From Acuticoccus sp038745295 (GTDB taxonomy: Bacteria; Pseudomonadota; Alphaproteobacteria; Rhizobiales; Amorphaceae): 6,211 nucleotides of DNA. Every line of letters starts with the position of its first letter. Positions within the stretch are counted from its first letter, which is position 1. The stretch spans positions 1 to 6,211 of the forward strand of contig JBCDLN010000246.1 of assembly GCA_038745295.1 (NCBI GenBank), read 5' to 3'. The notes under the pieces are model-generated. The model saw nothing but the letters and a program-made list of their open reading frames with translations. It did no database searches and was not told the origin of the DNA. A program made the position numbers and the translations under genes. Positions 1 through 5,493 of this stretch are shown one piece after another.

Positions 1-510
1 CACAGTGTCACCGCGGCCCGTGGAGGGAAGCCAGCCCAGCATCACGGCAAAGATCAAGATGAGCATGATCCCCACCCAAAAGGTCGGCAGGGAAAAGCCA
101 ACAATCGATCCGGTCATGATGGCTTTTGAAAAGGGGCTGTCTGGCTTCAGGCCCGCATAAAGCCCAAGGGGGATACCAAGCCCCACAGCAAGTACCAGTG
201 CGGCAAAGGCGAGCTCCAGCGTCGCAGGCATCCTTTGCAAGATGAGCTGCATGGCGGGCTGGCCGAACACATAGGAGTTGCCAAGGTCGCCGGACAGCGC
301 GCCTTGCACGAAGAGGAAGTAGCGCTCCCAAATGGGCCGGTCGAACCCGAAGGTTTTGATGACCCGGTCGATCTCTTCTTGGTCCGCATCAGGGGACACG
401 AACATGTAAGTGGGATCGCCGATCAGCGAGACGCCGATGAACACAATCAGGCTCATGGCGATCACCACCAAGAGCGACTGCATAAGCCTGCGAATTATGG
501 TGACGGTCAT
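1..510 (-). CDS. ABC transporter permease, DppB/OppB family (3' part outside window)
   Basis: This is the first 170 codons of an inner-membrane permease of a peptide/nickel-type ABC importer; the reading frame is still open at the window edge, so about half of a usual 310-340 residue protein is missing. It starts at ATG 510. Residues 10-30 form a first membrane helix. Residues 31-95 are the periplasmic region typical of the family N-terminus, including GDLGNSYVFGQP (74-85) and RMPATLEL (93-100). Residues 97-120 and 130-160 form the second and third helices, and the piece ends in the family hallmark LPSTGRGD (161-168). It lies 97 bases downstream of the solute-binding protein gene on the same strand, as usual for dpp/opp-like operons, with a terminator-like hairpin in the gap. 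The ribosome-binding site is weak, with only a GGGGCG stretch a few bases before the ATG. Family assignment is secure; substrate is unknown. Confidence 0.93.
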   Translation of the reverse strand, partial: MTVTIIRRLMQSLLVVIAMSLIVFIGVSLIGDPTYMFVSPDADQEEIDRVIKTFGFDRPIWERYFLFVQGALSGDLGNSYVFGQPAMQLILQRMPATLELAFAALVLAVGLGIPLGLYAGLKPDSPFSKAIMTGSIVGFSLPTFWVGIMLILIFAVMLGWLPSTGRGDTV

Positions 511-568
511 CTTAGCGCCCCATGCGTCTTGTCCGCAGGGCAGGGACCAAAGCCCCCGCACAAACCAA

Positions 569-595
569 AAAAGGAGGCCGCGGGGGCCTCCTTTT
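569..595 (-). terminator. Rho-independent-type hairpin between binding-protein and permease genes
   Basis: Positions 569-579 (AAAAGGAGGCC) are perfectly complementary to 585-595, giving an 11 bp stem with a 5-base loop. Read on the minus strand, the stem ends in a run of six T (572-567). It begins 13 bases after the binding-protein stop codon and ends about 57 bases before the permease start. It is therefore inside the transporter operon, and probably acts as a partial terminator or 3'-end stabiliser that keeps the binding protein more abundant than the membrane parts. The structure is visible; the effect on expression is inferred. Confidence 0.85.
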
Positions 596-607
596 CAATA
601 CGCAACG

Positions 608-2203
608 CTATTGTTCGGCGCGGGTGACGAATTGGGACAGCGTCCACTCGTCGGTGCGCGGCTCATAGTTGAGGCCGTTTTTCATGCCCCAAGCATTCAC
701 CTGGTAGTGCACGGGAATAATGGCCACATCGGCAATGGCCATTTCGGTGGCTTCAGCAAGCAGAGCTTGACGCTTTTCATCGTCAACCGTCTGGAGCGCT
801 TCGTCGATCACCGCGTCAATGTCGGGGTTGGAGTGACGGCCCCGGTTCGATGCGCCGCCGGTGCGGATGAGCGAGCGGAGCGGCGAGGAGGCTTCGCCGG
901 ACCCAGCGCCCCAACCGGCGAGGATGAGCGAGAACTCAGGCGTGTCATCAGGCCCGCCCCGCGACGCGCGCGAGAAGAAGACCGAGCGCGGCAGCGTCTC
1001 CACAGAAGCCTCGATGCCGATGCGGTTCAGCATCTGCGCAATCGCCTCCAAGATCCGCGCATCGTTGATGTAGCGGTCGTTGGGGCCATGCATGGTGAGC
1101 TTAAAGCCATCGCCAACACCTGCTTCTGCAAGCAGCGCCTTGGCCCCCTCAGGGTCATAGGCCAGCGGCTCCAGCTTGTCGGAAACGCCAAAGAAACCCT
1201 CAGGCAACAGCTGGCCCGCCGGCAGCGATTGGCCTTCCATCACACGGTCGCGGATGGCTTCGCGGTGGATGGCTTTGGAGATGGCAAGGCGCACCCGTTG
1301 GTCAAGCAACGGGTTGGTGATGCCCGAGCCATCGGTCCCGCTCACATGGGGGCTGTCGTCGCGGAACTGATCCATGTGGAGGTAGATCACCCGGTTCGAC
1401 GGGCCTTGCGCAATGTTAATGTCGTCGTTGGCGCGAAGCCGCTCCAGGTCGGTGGTGGGCACATCGTTGATGATGTCCACATCACCGGCAAGGAGCGCTG
1501 CAACGCGCGCCGGGCCGGACTTGATGGGCTTCAGCACGAGCCGGTCGAACGAAGGCGCGCCGCCGAAATAGTCCTGATTGGCCTCCAGCACAATGCGGTC
1601 GCCAGGGATGAATTCAACGAACTTCCAAGGGCCGGTGCCAACAGTCGCCGTACCGTCGTTGAAGTCTTCCGTCGTGGCGTTGCAGCCCTTCTCATCGGAG
1701 ATGATGTTGATGGTCGACACATCGTTCGCCATCAGCGGGTAGGGCGCTTCGGTGGTGATGTGAACGGTATAGTCGTCCACCTTCGTCACCGTCTTGCCTT
1801 TGGTGTATAGGCCGAAGGATGAGGGCGAGTTGGGGACGTCCGGTGCCCGCACGAAGGTGCACACCACGTCATCAGCCGTGAAGGGTGAGCCGTCGTGGAA
1901 GGTCACCCCCTCACGCAGCTTAAATTCCCAGGTCAGGTCATCGATGGGACCCCACTCTGTGGCAAGGCCCGGCAACAGCTCTTGCCGCGAGCCTTGGTTG
2001 ATGAGCCCGTCGAAGATCTGCGCGGCAATCTGGTTGTTGGGGGTCAAGTTGTGAAAGTGCGGGTCAACGGATGTGGCCTCTGAGGCAAGCCCCACGGTGA
2101 GGGTGTTGTCCTCGGCAAGCTCAAGCGCCCCGGCGTGCGCGTGAAGCGCGAGTGATGCTGCCCCCGATAGCAGCGCTAGTCTCGCCCAGCGATAGGTCAT
2201 CAT
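608..2203 (-). CDS. Family 5 (peptide/nickel-type) ABC transporter substrate-binding protein
   Basis: Secreted solute-binding protein that delivers ligand to the permease encoded downstream. The chosen start is the first of two adjacent ATGs at 2203, giving 531 residues. It is preceded after 8 bases by GGGAG and leads directly into a signal peptide: Arg at 5 and 8, a hydrophobic core at about 9-20, and AHAGA near 22-26 with likely cleavage there. An in-frame ATG ten codons earlier would put charged residues ahead of the signal. The mature protein shows the SBP_bac_5 pattern: SVDPHFHN (45-52), then the family signature TWEFKLREGVTFHDGSPF (91-108) followed by TADDV. Later come TGPWKFVEF, LDQRVRLAISKAIHREAI and a C-terminal IPVHYQ. 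The length is usual for DppA/OppA relatives. The mature N-terminus has no lipobox Cys, so it is probably periplasmic and soluble. Ligand cannot be read from sequence; dipeptides, oligopeptides, nickel-chelates, opines and N-acyl compounds are all used by this family. The gene heads the minus-strand operon and diverges from a deacylase gene, hinting at an acylated amino acid or peptide ligand. Confidence 0.95.
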   Translation of the reverse strand: MMTYRWARLALLSGAASLALHAHAGALELAEDNTLTVGLASEATSVDPHFHNLTPNNQIAAQIFDGLINQGSRQELLPGLATEWGPIDDLTWEFKLREGVTFHDGSPFTADDVVCTFVRAPDVPNSPSSFGLYTKGKTVTKVDDYTVHITTEAPYPLMANDVSTINIISDEKGCNATTEDFNDGTATVGTGPWKFVEFIPGDRIVLEANQDYFGGAPSFDRLVLKPIKSGPARVAALLAGDVDIINDVPTTDLERLRANDDINIAQGPSNRVIYLHMDQFRDDSPHVSGTDGSGITNPLLDQRVRLAISKAIHREAIRDRVMEGQSLPAGQLLPEGFFGVSDKLEPLAYDPEGAKALLAEAGVGDGFKLTMHGPNDRYINDARILEAIAQMLNRIGIEASVETLPRSVFFSRASRGGPDDTPEFSLILAGWGAGSGEASSPLRSLIRTGGASNRGRHSNPDIDAVIDEALQTVDDEKRQALLAEATEMAIADVAIIPVHYQVNAWGMKNGLNYEPRTDEWTLSQFVTRAEQ

Positions 2204-2210
2204 GCTGTCA

Positions 2211-2216
2211 TCTCCC
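2211..2216 (-). promoter_or_regulatory. Ribosome-binding site of the substrate-binding protein gene
   Basis: On the minus strand GGGAG (2216-2212) sits 8 bases before ATG 2203. This supports that start over the in-frame ATG at 2233, which has no comparable purine-rich stretch at the right distance. Confidence 0.7.
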
Positions 2217-2277
2217 AATCTCACGCGCTCCATCGCATCTGGATGGGCGCGCCTCTCTCGTCCTTTGCCGCCGACCC

Positions 2278-2318
2278 TAGAGCAATTTCAAGATGACTGG
2301 AAACCGTCATCTTCGTGG
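2278..2318. repeat. Palindromic intergenic element, resembling a dispersed Rhizobiales repeat
   Basis: The stretch starts CTAGAGCAATTTC and contains a perfect inverted repeat: AAGATGAC (2290-2297), an 8-base spacer TGGAAACC, and GTCATCTT (2306-2313). The order 'AGAGCAATTTC, half-stem, GGAAACxG, half-stem, CGT' recalls dispersed intergenic elements of Rhizobiales genomes, as far as I remember them. The matching distal end, expected to read roughly GAAATTGC, is not seen after 2318, so it would be a truncated or decayed copy. The alternative is an operator for a regulator controlling the divergent genes, since the palindrome lies 87 bases upstream of one start and 158 bases upstream of the other. 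The inverted repeat is certain; its identity is not. Confidence 0.5.
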
Positions 2319-2455
2319 CCCGCTGCCGGCCCGATCACGACACCAGCCCCCTCCCACCATCTAGCAGTGTACAGCCAGCGCAAAACGGCCTTAGGTTTTG
2401 GCCACTGATGCCGCAATCGCCCTTTCGCGGCACCGATCCTGCGAAAAGGGCCATC

Positions 2456-2460
2456 AAGGG
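2456..2460 (+). promoter_or_regulatory. Likely ribosome-binding site of the deacylase gene
   Basis: AAGGG lies 10 bases before GTG 2471. The in-frame ATG at 2408 is preceded only by T-rich and mixed sequence, and the in-frame ATG at 2315 lies next to the palindromic element. The site is slightly far from the start codon, so it is modest evidence. Confidence 0.5.
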
Positions 2461-2470
2461 ACAGACCACT

Positions 2471-3439
2471 GTGACACGCCGCCTCGACACCCTCACCAAC
2501 AGCTACAAGGTCGAACTCGTGGGCCCCGACCTTTCGCCCTATCGTGAAGGGACCGGCGGCATTCCCTACGCCCTCACCTTCCGCGCCCCAGAGCCTGGGC
2601 CGCACGTAGCGATCAGCGCCATCGTCCACGGCAACGAGCCCTGCGGCGCCATCGCCCTCGACACGCTCCTCAAAGAAGACGTGCGCCCGCGCCGTGGCAC
2701 GCTCTCGTTCATCTTCGTCAATGTTGCGGCCTATGAAAGCTTCGATCCTGACGCGCCCAATGCCTCACGCTGGTTGGATGAAGACTTTAACCGCCTCTGG
2801 TCAGCACAAACTCTTGATGGACCGCGCCAATCGAGCGAGTTGGAAAGGGCTCGGGTGCTGCGCCCCCTCCTCGACGAGATCGATCTTCTCCTCGATATCC
2901 ACTCCATGCAGCACAAGGTGGAGCCGTTGATGATGGCCGGCCCCGCTCCAAAAGGTGTGGCGCTTGCCAAGGCGGTCGGCATTCCAAGGACGATTGTGGT
3001 CGACCAGGGCCACGCCGCCGGCCCCCGCATGCGCGACTATGGCGGGTTCATCAGCCCCTCTTCGGCGAAAAACGCACTCCTTATGGAGTGCGGGCAACAC
3101 TGGGAGGCCTCTGCCGAACCCCTTGCCCTTGCAACGGCGGTGCGCTTCTTGGCCGCCACCGGCGCAGTCGCCCCAGACTTTTGGGCCGATCGCATCACCG
3201 CCGACTTGGCGCCCCAGAGGGTGCTAGAGATCACCCACCCCATCACCATCGAAACCGAAGACTTTCATTTTACGGAAAAGTTCGTGGGAATGGATGTCAT
3301 CGCCGATGCAGGCACTGTCATTGCCCATGATGGGGACCGCCCGGTGACGACGCCTTATCCGGGCTGCGTGCTCATCATGCCATCGATGCGGCTGTGGCCA
3401 GGCCAAACTGCCGTTAGGCTCGGCCGCTACTTGGACTGA
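2471..3439 (+). CDS. Succinylglutamate desuccinylase/aspartoacylase (AstE/AspA) family zinc hydrolase
   Basis: Predicted cytoplasmic zinc hydrolase that removes an acyl group from an N-acyl amino acid or similar amide. From GTG 2471 it has 322 residues, normal for the family; no signal peptide is seen. Zinc ligands are visible as HGNE (His53, Glu56) and DIHS (His144). Substrate-binding Asn107-Arg108 lies in DEDFNRLW (103-110), and Glu206 in LLMECGQHWE (203-212) fits the catalytic base. The C-terminal domain follows from about residue 230. In-frame ATGs at 2408 and 2315 would add 21 or 52 residues, but the added sequence is not family-like and lacks a ribosome-binding site. Conservation before residue 10 is unclear, so the start is moderately sure. 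The gene diverges from the peptide-type ABC transporter, which suggests that the enzyme processes an imported compound. It is not assignable to true AstE (arginine succinyltransferase pathway), aspartoacylase or the ectoine-pathway DoeB, because none of the usual partner genes is visible. Confidence 0.85.
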   Translation: MTRRLDTLTNSYKVELVGPDLSPYREGTGGIPYALTFRAPEPGPHVAISAIVHGNEPCGAIALDTLLKEDVRPRRGTLSFIFVNVAAYESFDPDAPNASRWLDEDFNRLWSAQTLDGPRQSSELERARVLRPLLDEIDLLLDIHSMQHKVEPLMMAGPAPKGVALAKAVGIPRTIVVDQGHAAGPRMRDYGGFISPSSAKNALLMECGQHWEASAEPLALATAVRFLAATGAVAPDFWADRITADLAPQRVLEITHPITIETEDFHFTEKFVGMDVIADAGTVIAHDGDRPVTTPYPGCVLIMPSMRLWPGQTAVRLGRYLD

Positions 3440-3609
3440 TTGCAGCGCACTTATCCAGCGGGCGGCAAGCTCTCAAGGCGCGTGTGCAGCGTCCCTTTGG
3501 CGGAAACCGTCTCTTCATCGAACCGTCATCGAGGCGACGCATCGCCGTCGCATGGCCTTTGTAAGCGCGGACGGCACCACCCCGCTCATCCTGTTCAAGG
3601 AGACACGCC
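3440..3609 (+). other. Intergenic region with a possible direct-repeat operator, no gene seen
   Basis: No credible gene or T-tailed terminator is visible in these 170 bases, so read-through from the deacylase gene is possible. It contains GGAAACCGTCTCTTC (3502-3516), nearly identical to a stretch inside the upstream palindromic element. It also holds TCATCGA at 3515-3521 and again at 3526-3532, an 11-base-spaced direct repeat vaguely like a Pho box. GGCGACGCATCGCC (3532-3545) can form a small hairpin without a T-run. No convincing -35/-10 pair was found. The downstream gene's strong ribosome-binding site, AAGGAG, occupies 3597-3602. Confidence 0.45.
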
Positions 3610-4947
3610 ATGCGCACGGCGCTCACGCTGATCGCGGCACTGACGGCCACCACCGCCCTCGCCGCAGACGATGCCCCCAAGTTCAAGGCCACACTCGTCG
3701 GCCACGCCGCGCTGCCGGCCCAAACGCTGATCCCCGCTCCGGCCGATGCCCCAGAAGCCCTTAAGGTCTCCGGCAAGTTCACCACCCGCGGCAACCCCGC
3801 GCGCATCACCGCCGCCCCAACCGACGGTGAGAGCCTGCCCTTCAACGGCCAGACCGTCCAAGGCTTTTCCGGCATCAAGTCCATCGACGGCAAAAGCTTC
3901 ACCGTCCTCACCGACAATGGCTTTGGCTCCAAAGCCAACTCGCCCGACGCCATGCTCTTCTACCACGTCGTCACCCCCAACTTCGAAACCGGCGACGTCA
4001 ACGTTGAGAAGACCACCTTCTTCTCCGACCCCAACAAGGTGATCCCCTTCATCATCACCATGGAAGGCTCAGACCAGCGCTACCTCACCGGCGCTGACTT
4101 TGACATCGAGGGCTTCCAAATGGTCGGCGACGACATCGTCATCGGCGACGAGTTCGGCCCCTACATCTTCGTGGCGAACGCTGAAACCGGCGTCATCACC
4201 GAGTTCCACGAGACGGTTGTGGACGGTGAAACCATCAAATCACCAGACCACTACACAATGCGGTTGCCGAACCCCGATGGCGAGATGCCCATTGTTCTGG
4301 CCAAGCGTTCGCGCGGCTATGAAGGCTTTGCCCAAAGCGTTGACGGCACAATGCTTTACCCGCTGCTCGAAGGCCCTCTCTGGAACCCCGAGGCGGGCGA
4401 CTATGAGCGCGTCAACGGCATCGAAGCCCTTCGGCTTCTTGAGATGGACGCTGCCACCCGCGCGTGGACCGGCCGCTCCTGGCTCTACCCGATGGCGCAA
4501 GACGGCAACGCCATTGGCGACTTCAACATGATCGATGAGACCCGCGGCCTCGTCATCGAGCGCGATGGCGGCCAAGGTCATCCCGATCTCGCCTGCACCG
4601 ACGGCGCCACAGAAGGCTGCTTCGAAAAGCCTGCCCTCTTCAAGCGCGTCTACATGATCGATATGGCGGGCGTTGAGCCTGGCCAGCCGGTGAAGAAGGT
4701 GGGCTACATCGACCTGATGGATATTGCCGACCCCGACGGTGTGGCCCGCATCGGTAAGCGTGAGGATGGCCGCTTCGCCATGCCCTTCGTCACCATCGAA
4801 AATGTTGACCGTGTGAGCGACACCCAAATCATCGTCGCCAACGACAACAACTTCCCCTTTTCCAAGGGTCGCGATCTTGTGGACGTCGACAACAACGAGA
4901 TGATCATCCTCGACGTCGCCGATTTCTTGAACGCCCGCGCTGAGTAG
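3610..4947 (+). CDS. Secreted esterase-like activity of phytase family protein
   Basis: A 445-residue exported protein of the phytase-like beta-propeller family (Pfam 'esterase-like activity of phytase'). The start at ATG 3610 is well supported by AAGGAG seven bases upstream. The signal peptide is short: Arg2, a hydrophobic stretch at 4-17, and ALA-AD around 16-20 with likely cleavage after 18 or 19. Family-like blocks include QGFSGIKSIDGKSFTVLTDN (84-103) followed by GFG, TGADFDIEGFQ (160-170), and VIGDEFGPYIF (177-187). The acidic clusters could bind a metal such as calcium, which is inferred. Cys329 and Cys337, eight residues apart in an acidic loop, could form a disulfide, consistent with the periplasm. 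The biochemical role of most family members is untested; phosphoester hydrolysis is suggested only by the family name. The gene is transcribed alone or by read-through from the deacylase gene and ends in a strong terminator. Confidence 0.87.
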   Translation: MRTALTLIAALTATTALAADDAPKFKATLVGHAALPAQTLIPAPADAPEALKVSGKFTTRGNPARITAAPTDGESLPFNGQTVQGFSGIKSIDGKSFTVLTDNGFGSKANSPDAMLFYHVVTPNFETGDVNVEKTTFFSDPNKVIPFIITMEGSDQRYLTGADFDIEGFQMVGDDIVIGDEFGPYIFVANAETGVITEFHETVVDGETIKSPDHYTMRLPNPDGEMPIVLAKRSRGYEGFAQSVDGTMLYPLLEGPLWNPEAGDYERVNGIEALRLLEMDAATRAWTGRSWLYPMAQDGNAIGDFNMIDETRGLVIERDGGQGHPDLACTDGATEGCFEKPALFKRVYMIDMAGVEPGQPVKKVGYIDLMDIADPDGVARIGKREDGRFAMPFVTIENVDRVSDTQIIVANDNNFPFSKGRDLVDVDNNEMIILDVADFLNARAE

Positions 4948-4956
4948 TGGCGCTTC

Positions 4957-4987
4957 AAGGGACCGGCCAAGCGCCGGTCCCTTTCTT
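4957..4987 (+). terminator. Rho-independent terminator after the phytase-like gene
   Basis: AAGGGACCGGC (4957-4967) pairs perfectly with GCCGGTCCCTT (4973-4983), an 11 bp stem with a 5-base loop, followed by TTTCTT on the plus strand. It fills the 44-base gap between two converging genes. Read on the minus strand the stem is followed by GAAGCG with no T-run, so it should stop mainly plus-strand transcripts. Confidence 0.88.
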
Positions 4988-4991
4988 GCTG

Positions 4992-5453
4992 TTAACGGCC
5001 TGCGTCGAGCGCCTCAAGCTTGGCAACCTTCGGCGCAGAGCGCCCACCCCCAAAATCGTTCTTCAAGTAAATATCGGCCAACATCTTAGCGACCGATGCG
5101 CCGGTGATTTGCGCACCAAACGTAATAACCTGCGCGTTGTTTGAGGCAATCGCCCGCTCAGCCGTATAGGGATCGTTGACACAAACCGCCCGCACACCCG
5201 GGATCTTGTTGGCGGCAATGGCCATCCCCGCACCCGTGCCACACACCAAGATGCCGCGCTCAAACGCCCCGTCCGCCAGCCTCTTGGCAAGGGATGCACC
5301 CATATCGGGGTAGTCCACAGGGTCCTCGCTATGGACGCCCATGTCGGTCACCTCAACCCCCTGCTCGGCCATATGGTCCCGCAGTGCGTTTTTGAGCTCC
5401 AGCCCGAGATGGTCGCACCCGATGCCGACTTTTTTGACCTTCAGATCACTCAT
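4992..5453 (-). CDS. RpiB/LacA/LacB family sugar-phosphate isomerase
   Basis: Aldose-ketose isomerase for a sugar phosphate, 153 residues, the usual size. The start at ATG 5453 has AAGGAA seven bases upstream; a longer frame back to 5540 would run into the preceding gene and adds non-family sequence. Family motifs are GCDHLGLELK (12-21), DYPDMGASLA (47-56), ILVCGTGAGMAIAANK (68-83) with catalytic Cys71, GVRAVCVNDPYTA (86-98) and FGGGRSAPK (134-142). Arg138 and Lys142 match phosphate-binding Arg133 and Arg137 of E. coli RpiB. Position 104 is Ser, where E. coli RpiB has the ring-opening His99; the spacing from the catalytic Cys is 33 residues in both. That change fits a substrate that is already open-chain, such as a tetrose or tetrulose phosphate, as handled by the RpiB homologue EryI in Brucella erythritol catabolism. 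It is downstream of and probably co-transcribed with a GpsA-like dehydrogenase. Family is near certain; calling it ribose-5-phosphate isomerase would be less safe. Confidence 0.93.
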   Translation of the reverse strand: MSDLKVKKVGIGCDHLGLELKNALRDHMAEQGVEVTDMGVHSEDPVDYPDMGASLAKRLADGAFERGILVCGTGAGMAIAANKIPGVRAVCVNDPYTAERAIASNNAQVITFGAQITGASVAKMLADIYLKNDFGGGRSAPKVAKLEALDAGR

Positions 5454-5460
5454 CTTGGGT

Positions 5461-5466
5461 TTCCTT
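5461..5466 (-). promoter_or_regulatory. Ribosome-binding site of the RpiB-family gene
   Basis: On the minus strand AAGGAA (5466-5461) stands 7 bases before ATG 5453. It fixes the start and excludes the longer in-frame start at 5540, which would overlap the upstream gene. Confidence 0.75.
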
Positions 5467-5493
5467 CTATCGCCTCTTTGAAACCTAGAAACA

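Noticed and set aside
410..1810. Long plus-strand open frame (466 codons) opposite the substrate-binding protein gene
   Set aside because: It is antisense to a clear family 5 binding protein, its translation is rich in Arg, His and Val with no family pattern, and it crosses the permease start and the terminator. It is a product of the GC-rich codon bias.
2204..2300. Promoter for the transporter operon with TTGAAA (minus strand, about 2289-2284) as -35
   Set aside because: No acceptable -10 hexamer occurs 16-18 bases downstream, and the TTGAAA belongs to the repeat-like element.
2381..2400. Inverted repeat CAAAAC-ggccttag-GTTTTG as an operator or terminator
   Set aside because: The arm is only 6 bp and there is no T-run. 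It lies in the divergent region, so an operator is possible, but such short repeats are common by chance.
2315..2470. Longer N-terminus for the deacylase from ATG 2315 or ATG 2408
   Set aside because: The added residues are Pro/Ser-rich and not family-like, no ribosome-binding site precedes either ATG, and 2315 lies at the edge of the palindromic element.
3414..3953. Minus-strand open frame covering the gap before the phytase-like gene
   Set aside because: It overlaps the ends of two real genes and the signal-peptide region, and its Ala/Gly/Arg-rich translation shows no recognisable domain.
4240..4827. Minus-strand open frame of 195 codons within the phytase-like gene
   Set aside because: It lies wholly inside a well-supported gene on the other strand, has no ribosome-binding site, and has composition typical of an antisense frame.
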